A DNA stretch of 64,000 nt, taken from positions 1,054,001-1,118,000 of the forward strand of contig NZ_JABVZR010000001.1 of the NCBI RefSeq assembly GCF_017163935.1. The letters are read 5' to 3'. Both the position numbers and the translations under genes were made by a program. Below, in pieces: positions 1-6,826 of this stretch (within the stretch, counting starts at the first letter, position 1; the number at the start of each line of letters is the position of its first letter). The notes under the pieces were generated by a model. It was not told where the DNA came from, searched no databases, and saw only the letters and a program-made list of their open reading frames with translations. Origin of the DNA: Novosphingobium terrae (GTDB taxonomy: Bacteria > Pseudomonadota > Alphaproteobacteria > Sphingomonadales > Sphingomonadaceae).

Positions 1-974
1 GCGGTGATCGAGACGGCGGGGTAGAAACCGGCGCGGGCCACGCGGATCTGCTCGTCATCGGCCTTCACACGAGCGAGAGCCGCCGCGACATCGGGGCGAT
101 GGGCGATGAGATCGGTGGTGATCCCGGCAGGCAGGCCGCGCGCGGTGATCTGCACGGTCGGGCGGGCGATGGCCAGGCCGCGATCGGGGCCCTTGCCCAG
201 CAGTGCGGCCAGCGCATTGCGGGTGAGGGTGATGTTTTCGTCGATCTGCAGCAGCTGTTCGCGCGCGGCGGGCACGGCGGCCTGTGCCTGCTTCAGTTCC
301 GCCTGCGTATCGAGCCCGTTGGTCACGCGGTCGGACGTCAGCTGCGCCTGCGTTTCCTTCAGCTTGATCGAGGCTTCCTGCACATCGCGCTCGGCATAGA
401 GCCGGGCGAGATCGGCATAGGAGCTGGCGATCGCCGTGGAGAGCGTGAGGCGTGCCTGGGCCACATCCAGCTCGGCGGCGGTGCCGTTCAGCTTGGCGGC
501 GCGCAGCGCGGCGCGGTTCTTGCCCCACAGATCAAGGTCGAAGCTGAGCTGCAGCGCATCGGCGCCCACGCCGCTCCAGCCATCGGCCAGCAAGCCGCCG
601 GGGAAGTCCTTGGCGTAGGTTTCCTGGCCGATGATATGGCCGTCCAGCTTGGGCAACAGAGCGGCGCCCTGCTGCTGCACCGTGCCCTGTGCCTGATGCA
701 GGCGGGCGACGGCGGTGGCGACATCGGGGGCGCCTTGCAGGCCCTCGGCAATCAGCGCGTCAAGCTGGGGATCGCCATAGGCGTGCCACCAGTCCTGAGC
801 GGGCCATTGCGCGTCAGCCGTTGCGGCAGCGCCCAGCGTTTGCTGCGCTGCAAAATCGGAGATGGGGGCGGGCGCCGGCTTGGGAGGCAGCGGCGGCACG
901 CTCACGCAGCCAGCCAAAAGGACCGGCAGCAGGGCGGAGAGGATTGTGGTGCTGCGAAGTGGGGGGTGCTTCAT
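1..974 (-). CDS. RND efflux outer-membrane lipoprotein, NodT/OprM family (3' end outside the window)
   Basis: Outer-membrane channel of a tripartite RND-type drug or solvent efflux pump, trimeric and spanning outer membrane and periplasm. The reading frame is open from ATG at 974 to the left edge, giving 324 codons of a family usually 450-500 residues long. The N-terminus is a lipoprotein signal ending in LLAGC, with Cys23 as the likely lipidated residue. The tandem pattern of periplasmic helices typical of the family follows, including SFDLDLWGKNRAALRAAK and AHRPDVAAALARVKADDEQI, the hallmark HRPDV segment of OEP proteins. It is divergent from a TetR regulator with palindromes between the two, the usual layout of a regulated efflux operon. 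The membrane fusion and pump genes would lie to the left, outside the window. Family assignment is firm; the substrate is unknown. Confidence 0.93.
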   Translation of the reverse strand, partial: MKHPPLRSTTILSALLPVLLAGCVSVPPLPPKPAPAPISDFAAQQTLGAAATADAQWPAQDWWHAYGDPQLDALIAEGLQGAPDVATAVARLHQAQGTVQQQGAALLPKLDGHIIGQETYAKDFPGGLLADGWSGVGADALQLSFDLDLWGKNRAALRAAKLNGTAAELDVAQARLTLSTAIASSYADLARLYAERDVQEASIKLKETQAQLTSDRVTNGLDTQAELKQAQAAVPAAREQLLQIDENITLTRNALAALLGKGPDRGLAIARPTVQITARGLPAGITTDLIAHRPDVAAALARVKADDEQIRVARAGFYPAVSIT

Positions 975-983
975 AAGTTTTAC

Positions 984-1053
984 CGTACTGTGGGGTACGC
1001 CTCATATCTGCCTCAGGAATGGGCTTGTCAACCCATAATGATACTATATAGTA
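984..1053. promoter_or_regulatory. Candidate TetR operators between efflux gene and tetR
   Basis: The 94-base gap between the divergent starts holds two inverted repeats. One has arms CGTAC and GTACG at 984-988 and 995-999 with a 6-base spacer. The other is a perfect 12-base palindrome, TACTATATAGTA, at 1042-1053. CCGTAC at 983 and GTACGG at 1051 are also mirror images. TetR-family regulators of efflux pumps commonly bind such palindromes over the shared promoter. The symmetry is seen directly; binding is inferred. Confidence 0.5.
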
Positions 1054-1068
1054 CGGCATAACGAATGT

Positions 1069-1716
1069 ATGGATACGAGTATGAGCAAAAGAGAAGAGCG
1101 CCGGGGAGAGCGGCGCGCCACCATTCTGGAAACCGCCGGCGCGTGCTTTCTGGAACATGGCTATGCCGGCACCACCATGTCAGCCGTGGCGGCCCGTCTG
1201 GGCGGTTCCAAAGGCACGCTGTGGAGCTATTTTTCCTCGAAAGAAGAGCTGTTTGCGGCCTGTATCGAAGAAAAGACCGAGATCTTCCGCGCCGAATTGG
1301 TGCAAGTGCTCAATCCCGGTGCGCCGCTGCGCCCGGCGATCGAGGGTTTCTGCCGCCGTTTCATGGCCAAGATCCGCGAGCCGCAATCGGTTGCCCTCTA
1401 TCAGCTGCTCTGCGGTGAAGGCACGCGGGCGGGCGAGGCGAGTCGCATTTTCTATGAGCGCGGCCCCGGCGTGGTGCAGGCGCTGCTGGTGGCCTTTCTG
1501 AGCGGCCATGAGGCAGGCGGGCGGCTGAGCGGCGGCACGCCGCTGGAAATGGCGCAGGTGCTGATTTCGCTCTGCACCGGCATCTCGCATCAGCGCGCCT
1601 TGCTGGGGCTGACCTGCCCGCAGGGCGCCACGCAGCCGCCGCCGCCTGAAAAGATCGCCGATCTGTTCTTCCGCCTCTATGCGGTGAATGAGGCCGAGGT
1701 GAAGCGCGTCGCCTGA
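1069..1716 (+). CDS. TetR/AcrR family transcriptional regulator
   Basis: Predicted one-domain repressor of 215 residues. The N-terminal helix-turn-helix is clear: ATILETAGACFLEHGYAGTT leads into a recognition helix ending in KGTLWSYFSSKEELFAAC, the K-x-T-L-Y/W-x-Y-F-x-x-K-E-E-L signature of the family. The C-terminal helical ligand domain (about residues 60-215) has no recognisable ligand signature. It is divergent from the NodT-type efflux lipoprotein, so it probably controls that pump and itself. An alternative ATG lies at 1081 (MSKREERR), and neither start has a strong Shine-Dalgarno sequence. A hairpin repeat at 1786-1806 follows the stop and may end the transcript. Confidence 0.93.
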   Translation: MDTSMSKREERRGERRATILETAGACFLEHGYAGTTMSAVAARLGGSKGTLWSYFSSKEELFAACIEEKTEIFRAELVQVLNPGAPLRPAIEGFCRRFMAKIREPQSVALYQLLCGEGTRAGEASRIFYERGPGVVQALLVAFLSGHEAGGRLSGGTPLEMAQVLISLCTGISHQRALLGLTCPQGATQPPPPEKIADLFFRLYAVNEAEVKRVA

Positions 1717-1771
1717 AGCTGATGGCGCGTTTGGACACGGCGATCGATGAAACACTGCCCGATCGTCGGGA

Positions 1772-1820
1772 GACGTCATGGGAGCGCGAGGGGGTAACCC
1801 CCTCGCACCTTCTCTTTTAA
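1772..1820. repeat. Hairpin repeat family A, copy 1 (terminator-like)
   Basis: Perfect stem GCGAGGGGG / CCCCCTCGC (1786-1794 and 1798-1806) with loop TAA, preceded by ATGGGAGC and followed by a pyrimidine-rich TTCTCTTTT. The same core recurs at 22975-22995 and 36528-36548. Copies 1 and 3 also share GACGTCATGGGAGC upstream. This copy lies between the convergent tetR and tenA genes, where a terminator is expected. The repeat is seen directly; the terminator role is inferred. Confidence 0.75.
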
Positions 1821-1823
1821 GGC

Positions 1824-2495
1824 TTAATCGAACCCCACCGGCCAGCCCGCGCGGCGATAGGCCGAATCCCAGAACATCCATTCAAAGCGCGTCGCATTGC
1901 GGAAGGCTGTGGCCATGCCTTCGCGGATCGCGGGCGAGGCCTGCGCCGCGGCCTCATCCACCAGGGCGCGCACGCGATCCGTCGCCTCGCCGAAGGAGGG
2001 GGCGGCATAGGTGTCGATCCAGGCGGCATAGGGATTGGGCGAGACGGCCTGCGGCTTGATCGCGCAGCCCACCTCCCAATAGACCCAGAAGCAGGGCAGG
2101 ATGCCCGCGATCAGCTCTTCATAGCTGCGCGTGACGGCGAGGCCTGCCAGATAGCCGGTGTAGCCAAGGCAGGCGGGTGAGGGTTCTGCCGTCTGCACCA
2201 TGGCAGGGGTGACGCCGAATTGCGCGAAAAAGCCCTGATGCAGGATGTCTTCCACCTGTACGGCCACCTTGGCACCGTCGGAGAATTCAAGGCGCCCGGC
2301 AGCGGAGGGCGCGCGGGCGGCGGCGATGGCCAGCACGCGGGCATATTCGGCCAGATAGAGGCTGTCCTGCAGGATATAGTGGCGGAAGCTGTCGGGATCG
2401 AGCGTGCCATCGGCCAGTTCGCTCAGGAACGGCTGGGCGAGGATGGCCTGCCGCAGCGGGGCCAGTTCGTTCCAGATCGTGTCGCAGAAACTCAT
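1824..2495 (-). CDS. tenA: TenA family aminopyrimidine aminohydrolase (thiaminase II)
   Basis: Cytosolic enzyme that hydrolyses 4-amino-5-aminomethyl-2-methylpyrimidine to the hydroxymethyl form, salvaging thiamin breakdown products. The 223-residue length is standard. The residues known from Bacillus subtilis TenA fall at the same numbers here: Asp44 (YILQDSLYL), Cys135 (ILPCFWVYWEVG) and Glu205 (RFEWMFWD), so the protein should be active. The start ATG at 2495 is preceded by GGGAAAGG. There are no other thiamin genes alongside and no THI-box riboswitch was recognised upstream, so regulation is unclear. The region just upstream carries a separate small transcription unit (2577-2638). Confidence 0.93.
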   Translation of the reverse strand: MSFCDTIWNELAPLRQAILAQPFLSELADGTLDPDSFRHYILQDSLYLAEYARVLAIAAARAPSAAGRLEFSDGAKVAVQVEDILHQGFFAQFGVTPAMVQTAEPSPACLGYTGYLAGLAVTRSYEELIAGILPCFWVYWEVGCAIKPQAVSPNPYAAWIDTYAAPSFGEATDRVRALVDEAAAQASPAIREGMATAFRNATRFEWMFWDSAYRRAGWPVGFD

Positions 2496-2576
2496 CAGCC
2501 GTGCCTTTCCCGTTCAACCTGCCGGGGCGCATGCCCGAGCGTTTTCGCCGTGTCGATGATGCGCTGTGTCGATGGC

Positions 2577-2638
2577 GAAAAAAAAGCCCGGCAGAAGCCG
2601 GGCCTTGGAAAGTTTGGGAGAGGATGCCTGAAAGGCAC
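2577..2638 (-). ncRNA. Candidate small regulatory RNA ending in an intrinsic terminator
   Basis: A short transcription unit of about 60 nt reads leftward between tenA and 2778 and contains no gene. In transcript order it has a small hairpin (TGCCT, loop TTC, AGGCA), then an unpaired stretch with CCTCTCCCAAAC, then a GC-rich hairpin (GCCCGGC, loop TTCT, GCCGGGC at 2586-2603) followed by nine T residues. A promoter sits at the right distance upstream. This hairpin / CU-rich linker / terminator plan is that of alphaproteobacterial trans-acting small RNAs that bind ribosome-binding sites, such as the suhB/MmgR (alpha-r8) type. The family name is a guess from layout; a covariance-model search would decide it. 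No gene on this strand needs the terminator otherwise. Confidence 0.65.
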
Positions 2639-2642
2639 GTCC

Positions 2643-2671
2643 TTTATTGCGATGCAGCGCGAATGTTGCAA
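2643..2671 (-). promoter_or_regulatory. Sigma-70-type promoter for the small RNA
   Basis: On the minus strand TTGCAA (2666-2671) is followed after exactly 17 bases by AATAAA (2643-2648). Initiation 5-7 bases further on, near 2636-2638, would give a roughly 60-nt RNA ending at the T tract at 2577-2585. Both boxes are close to the -35/-10 consensus. Confidence 0.55.
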
Positions 2672-2777
2672 GTGCGAAAAGTGAAACAGTCGATGCGCAA
2701 ATTGGAAAGATGGATCGGCGGGGCCAGCGCTGAGAGCCTCTGGCGTTGTGGCGGCAGGGGCGTTAGAGGCGCCCGCC

Positions 2778-3377
2778 ATGACCAAAGCGCCGATCGCCCG
2801 AGACCTCGCCCAATTGGGCAAATTCGTAGCCCTGCATCACGGCTGGGCCGCCGCCAAAGCCTTCAAATCCTCCACCCTCAGTCCTGCCGATGGGGAAGCG
2901 GTGGCCAAGGCAGGCTTCGATCTGCAGCGCATCTTTCCCGCCACGCCCGATGAGGCGCCGCTGATCAGCGCGGCGCTGGCCGTGCGGCTGGAAGATGCAC
3001 TTTCCGCACCGGCTTATGTGGTGGCCGGAACGCTGGCGGTGGAGGGCGTGCCCGTGCTGGGGAACCGCCTTGCCTTCGATCCGGCGGCGGCCTTCGCCGG
3101 CGAGACGCCTGCTTTCAACGGCCATGTCTGGCTGATGGTGGGCGATATCATCATCGATATCGCGCTGTTTCGTCTGGCCTATTCGGCGCAGGGGCCTGCT
3201 ACTCTCTCACGCCATGTGGATCTGGCCTTCGGCCCCGGCAAGGCGCTGTTCGTCGACCGCTGGAAGCATGCCGCGCGTCTGGGCCTGAATTACGAGCCGC
3301 ATTATGTACTGAGCAGCGATGAAGTGACCCGCCTGATGGGCGGCGCTTTCCATGCCATCAAGGCGGCTCAGGGCTAA
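2778..3377 (+). CDS. Hypothetical protein, 199 residues
   Basis: I do not recognise this family. The ATG at 2778 (MTKAPIARDLAQ) is preferred because AGAGG lies 9 bases upstream; an in-frame GTG at 2748 is possible but lacks a better site. The protein is soluble, with no signal peptide or membrane segment. A central motif, GHVWLMVGDIIIDIALFR (about residues 112-129), looks like a conserved core, with a His and a strongly hydrophobic Asp-containing strand reminiscent of transglutaminase or papain-like folds, but I cannot confirm this. It stands alone between the small RNA and the peroxiredoxin gene. Confidence 0.8.
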   Translation: MTKAPIARDLAQLGKFVALHHGWAAAKAFKSSTLSPADGEAVAKAGFDLQRIFPATPDEAPLISAALAVRLEDALSAPAYVVAGTLAVEGVPVLGNRLAFDPAAAFAGETPAFNGHVWLMVGDIIIDIALFRLAYSAQGPATLSRHVDLAFGPGKALFVDRWKHAARLGLNYEPHYVLSSDEVTRLMGGAFHAIKAAQG

Positions 3378-3498
3378 AAGCACTCCAGCGAAAAAATTTC
3401 GAACCGGGACCGCAACTTTTCATCCACGCCCGTCGAACAGCAGGATGGGGACTGGCGCGACACCGCAGCCGGCCCCATCGCTTGATGGGAGCATCGTG

Positions 3499-4056
3499 AT
3501 GAAAAATTTCGCTCGTGGTTTCGCTCTGGCTCTGGGTGGTTCGCTGGCGCTGATGGCGGCCATGCCCGCCGCTGCCGCGCTGCAGGTGGGCGAAAAGGCC
3601 CCCGATTTCACGCTGAAGGCCGCGCTGGGCGGCAAGGAAATGCCCTTCTCGCTCAAGCAGGCGCTCAAGAAGGGCCCTGTGGTGCTCTATTTCTTCCCGG
3701 CCGCCTTCACCCCGGGCTGCACCATCGAGGCCCATTCCTTCGCCGAGGCGACCGACAGCTTCACCAAGCTGCATGCCACGGTGATCGGTGTGACGTCGGG
3801 CAACATCGACCGCGTCGCCGAATTCTCCAAGGTGGAATGCCGCAACAAGTTCGCCGTGGCCGCCGACCCTGACGCCAAGATCGCGGCGGAATACAAGAAC
3901 CAGATCAAGTTCGGCGACAAGACCCTGTCTGACCGCACCTCTTACGTGATCGCGCCCGATGGCAAGATCCTGCTGGCCTACACTGACCGTAATCCGGAAG
4001 AGCATATCACCAAGTCGCTGGAGGCCGTGAAGGCCTGGCGCGCGAAGCACTCGTAA
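3499..4056 (+). CDS. Exported peroxiredoxin (AhpC/TSA family, Bcp/PprX-like)
   Basis: Thiol peroxidase that reduces hydrogen peroxide or organic peroxides. Residues 1-27 form a signal peptide ending AAAA, so it should act in the periplasm. The peroxidatic motif is FFPAAFTPGCT, with Cys74 as the peroxidatic residue; a second cysteine, Cys114 (VECRNKF), may act as the resolving partner. The start ATG at 3499 has GGGAG 7 bases upstream; upstream in-frame codons lack a ribosome site. Sixty bases downstream begins an ScsB/DsbD-like membrane reductase. In Caulobacter an ScsB-type protein is known to reduce the envelope peroxiredoxin PprX, so this gene and the next probably form the same relay. A cytoplasmic role is unlikely given the signal sequence. 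Confidence 0.9.
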   Translation: MKNFARGFALALGGSLALMAAMPAAAALQVGEKAPDFTLKAALGGKEMPFSLKQALKKGPVVLYFFPAAFTPGCTIEAHSFAEATDSFTKLHATVIGVTSGNIDRVAEFSKVECRNKFAVAADPDAKIAAEYKNQIKFGDKTLSDRTSYVIAPDGKILLAYTDRNPEEHITKSLEAVKAWRAKHS

Positions 4057-4116
4057 TGCCGGCTGTGCCGGCTGGGCATTCCTAAGACTCGCGGTTGGTG
4101 AAGAAGGCAGGTCCTT

Positions 4117-5352
4117 ATGCTCGTAGCTCTGTTGTCCGCATTTCTGGGCGGATTGATCCTCAATCTGATGCCCTGCGTGTTTCCGGTGATCTCGCTCAAG
4201 ATCATGGGGCTGGTGCGCCATGGTGACGAGAATCCGGGGCAATTGAAGGCCGAAGGGCTTGCCTTTTTCGCCGGCGTGATGGTCGCCATGCTGGCGCTCT
4301 CGGGCGCGCTGATCGCGGCGCGCAGCGGAGGCGCGGCGGTGGGCTGGGGCTTTCAGCTCCAGTCCCCGCTGGTGATTGCCGTGCTGGCTTTGGTGATGCT
4401 GGGAGCGGGCCTCAATCTGGCGGGCCTGTTCGAGTTCGGTCTGGCGATCCAGAAGATCGGGCAGGGGAGTGGCAAGCGCTCCGGTCCGCTGGGCGCCGCG
4501 CTGACGGGCGTGCTGGCGATTGTGGTCGCCACGCCCTGTTCCGGGCCGTTTATGGCGGGGGCGCTGGGCTATGCTCTGGTGCAGCCGCCGCTGGTGGCTC
4601 TGGGGATTTTCGCCGCGCTGGGGCTGGGCTTTGCCGCGCCTTTCACGCTGATTTCTTTCGTTCCCGCGCTGGCCAAACGCCTGCCCAGGCCCGGCGCATG
4701 GATGGGCACGGTCAAGGCGGTGATGGCCTTCCCGATGTTTGGCGCGGCGGCATGGCTGACATGGGTTCTGGCCCAGCAGGCAGGCAATGACGGCTTGCTG
4801 GTGCTGCTCTCCAGCTTTGTGGCGCTGGGCTTTGCGGCCTGGCTCTATGGCATGGGGCAGAAGCGCCGCATGATGGGGCAGGGCTTTGGCGGCTTTTACG
4901 GCGGGGCAGGCGTGGTGGCGGCGCTGATTGCCGTGGCCATTCTGCGCCCCGCAGGCGGCATCCCCGTCCATGCCGAGGCGAGCCCCACGCTGGCCGATGC
5001 CGCGCCCACGGCATGGTCGCCGGAAAAGGTTGCGGCCTTGCGCAAGCAGGGCAAGCCGATCCTGATCGATTTTTCCGCCAGCTGGTGCATCACCTGTCAG
5101 GTCAATGAGAAGACCACCCTGTCCACGGCGGAGGTGAAGACCGCGCTGGCCCGCACCGGCACGGCCTATATGGTCGCCGATTCCACCAAATTCGACGCCA
5201 AGATTCAGGACGCCATGGCCGCCTATGGCCGTGACAGCCTGCCGCTGACCGTGCTGTACCCCGCCGATGGCAAGGAGCCGGTGATCCTGCCTCAGGTGCT
5301 GAGCAAGAGCCTGCTGGTGGATGCTTTGGACAAGGCCTCCGGGAAAGCGTGA
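4117..5352 (+). CDS. ScsB/DsbD-like transmembrane thiol-disulfide electron transporter
   Basis: Inner-membrane protein of 411 residues that should carry electrons from cytoplasmic thioredoxin to periplasmic thiols. About eight transmembrane helices occupy residues 1-270. They include the paired cysteines of the CcdA/DsbD core, Cys20 (LMPCVFPVIS) and Cys141 (VATPCSGPF). Residues about 300-411 form a periplasmic thioredoxin-like domain with a CITC active site (Cys324, Cys327). Unlike full DsbD or ScsB it has no N-terminal immunoglobulin-like domain, since translation begins directly in the first helix at ATG 4117 (AAGGCAGG upstream). The neighbouring exported peroxiredoxin is the likely electron acceptor. 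The domain reading is firm; the exact partner is inferred from the neighbourhood. Confidence 0.9.
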   Translation: MLVALLSAFLGGLILNLMPCVFPVISLKIMGLVRHGDENPGQLKAEGLAFFAGVMVAMLALSGALIAARSGGAAVGWGFQLQSPLVIAVLALVMLGAGLNLAGLFEFGLAIQKIGQGSGKRSGPLGAALTGVLAIVVATPCSGPFMAGALGYALVQPPLVALGIFAALGLGFAAPFTLISFVPALAKRLPRPGAWMGTVKAVMAFPMFGAAAWLTWVLAQQAGNDGLLVLLSSFVALGFAAWLYGMGQKRRMMGQGFGGFYGGAGVVAALIAVAILRPAGGIPVHAEASPTLADAAPTAWSPEKVAALRKQGKPILIDFSASWCITCQVNEKTTLSTAEVKTALARTGTAYMVADSTKFDAKIQDAMAAYGRDSLPLTVLYPADGKEPVILPQVLSKSLLVDALDKASGKA

Positions 5353-5485
5353 AATGGCGCTTGCATCCGCCTTGCCTCTTGCCGCAGATGCCCGGATTGG
5401 CTGTGGAGCCGGGCGACGGGTCAGGGTGAGCAATGTGTCGGCACGCGATGGCATAGGTGACAACGGCGACCGTAAAGGCAGGGCG

Positions 5486-6046
5486 ATGGGGCGGGCCGAG
5501 CCCGTCCTGTGGCCCGCGCTGATGCGCAAGGCGCAGGACGGCGATGGGCAGGCCTATCGCCTGCTGCTGGGCAGCATGATGCCCGCGATCCAGTCACTGG
5601 TGCGCCGCCGTGTGTTCGATGAGGCGCTGGCCGAGGATGTGGTGCAGGATACGATGATGACGCTCCATCGCGTGCGCCACACCTATGATCCGGCGCGGCC
5701 GATGATGCCGTGGATCGCGGCGATTGCCGCCACCCGCGCTGTGGATGCGCTGCGCCGTCAGGGCCGCGTGCAGCGCCGGGAAATCTGGGATGAAACCGTG
5801 CTGGCGATGGAACTGGACCCCGATGCGAGCGCGCGCATGGAAGATTTCGCCGTGCAGGGTGAGGTGAGTCATTTGCTCTCAAGTCTGCCCGCCCGGCAGC
5901 GTCAGGCGGTCGAGATGGTGAAGTTGCAGGAGATGAGTCTGGATCATGTCGCGCAGGCCACCAGCCAGTCGGTGCCGGCCTTGAAAGCCTTGTTGCATCG
6001 TGCCTTCGCCAAATTGCGCCAGAATGGAGTGGGCGACAATGGCTGA
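5486..6046 (+). CDS. sigF: ECF RNA polymerase sigma factor, SigF-like
   Basis: Alternative sigma factor of 186 residues. Region 2 runs from about residue 15 to 85 (EDVVQDTMMTLHRVRHTYD, then MPWIAAIAATRAVDALRRQ). Region 4 is about residues 128-180 (LPARQRQAVEMVKLQEMSLD, then ALLHRAFAKLRQN). ATG 5486 is chosen because AAAGG lies 7 bases upstream and region 2 begins soon after; in-frame codons further upstream run into the preceding gene. The stop overlaps the next gene, a DUF1109/NrsF anti-sigma factor, by 8 bases, matching the Caulobacter sigF-nrsF pair that responds to heavy metals and oxidative stress. The symbol rests on this pairing. Confidence 0.88.
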   Translation: MGRAEPVLWPALMRKAQDGDGQAYRLLLGSMMPAIQSLVRRRVFDEALAEDVVQDTMMTLHRVRHTYDPARPMMPWIAAIAATRAVDALRRQGRVQRREIWDETVLAMELDPDASARMEDFAVQGEVSHLLSSLPARQRQAVEMVKLQEMSLDHVAQATSQSVPALKALLHRAFAKLRQNGVGDNG

Positions 6047-6689
6047 CTTTGGGGCTGATTCCGCCGCCAACCATGATCTGATCGACCAGCTGAGCACCTC
6101 GCTGACGCCGGTGCGGCGGCCTCGCCCAGCGGCGACGCGGGCGCTGGGCTGGGCGGCGCTGGCGCTGCCTTGCGGTTTTCTGACAACGCGGCTGATCCCG
6201 CATTACCATCCCGACTGGCATGCGCCGGAGATGGGCTGGGCGATGATCGAGATCCCGCTGGCGCTCGGCATCGGCGTAACGGCATTGATGCTGGCGTTTC
6301 AGGCCAGCATTGCCGGGCGTGGAACACGCGGGCGTGGCTGGCTGACGGCTCTGGTGCTGGCGTGGCTGGCGATCAGTGTCGCCAATATCGCGGTGTCGCC
6401 TTATCACCCTGTCCGGATCGGGGCGGGGATGTATTGCTATACCTTCATGATGCTGGCCAGCGCGCCGATCATGCCGATGGTCATCTGGGCGCTGCGCCGC
6501 ACCCGGGCCTTGCGCCCCGGCCGCGTGCTGGCGCTGGCGGGGACGGGCATTGCCTTTATGGTCGCCGGGCTGCTGGGCTTCTGCCATCCCGGAGGGCTGC
6601 ATCCGGTGGATTTCGCCATGCATCTGGCGGCGGGGCTGACCATCGTGGGCCTGACCACATTGCTGGGGCGCCGCCTGATTGCCGTCTGA
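6039..6689 (+). CDS. nrsF: Anti-sigma factor NrsF (DUF1109), six-helix membrane protein
   Basis: Inner-membrane protein of 216 residues that should bind and hold the SigF-like factor encoded by the overlapping upstream gene. About six transmembrane segments are visible between residues 35 and 212, after a short cytoplasmic N-terminus. Cysteines are at 45, 133 (AGMYCYTF) and 182 (LLGFCHPGG). The last two match in position the conserved cysteine pair of Caulobacter NrsF (about 131 and 181) needed for signal release. ATG 6039 has GGAGTGGG upstream. A redox- or metal-sensitive release of the sigma factor is therefore likely here too, although the inducer cannot be read from sequence. Confidence 0.87.
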   Translation: MADFGADSAANHDLIDQLSTSLTPVRRPRPAATRALGWAALALPCGFLTTRLIPHYHPDWHAPEMGWAMIEIPLALGIGVTALMLAFQASIAGRGTRGRGWLTALVLAWLAISVANIAVSPYHPVRIGAGMYCYTFMMLASAPIMPMVIWALRRTRALRPGRVLALAGTGIAFMVAGLLGFCHPGGLHPVDFAMHLAAGLTIVGLTTLLGRRLIAV

Positions 6690-6826
6690 AAGGAAGGCCT
6701 GAATTCAGGGCTTGGCTTCAACGCATTCCGGCGGCACACTCCCGCTCTTGAGCACGACACAAGAGGGGGAGGCCTATCCGTCTCAATGCAGGCCATTCAT
6801 GGGGCGATCTGCTGACAGGCCTTGCC

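Noticed and set aside
4057..4085. AATGCC-GGCATT hairpin after the peroxiredoxin as a terminator
   Set aside because: The stem is short and broken, no T tract follows, and the next gene reads on the same strand 60 bases later, so readthrough is more likely.
3358..5529. A 723-codon open frame on the minus strand
   Set aside because: It lies opposite the peroxiredoxin and ScsB-like genes, both with clear motifs and ribosome sites; the antisense protein is His/Arg-rich shadow sequence.
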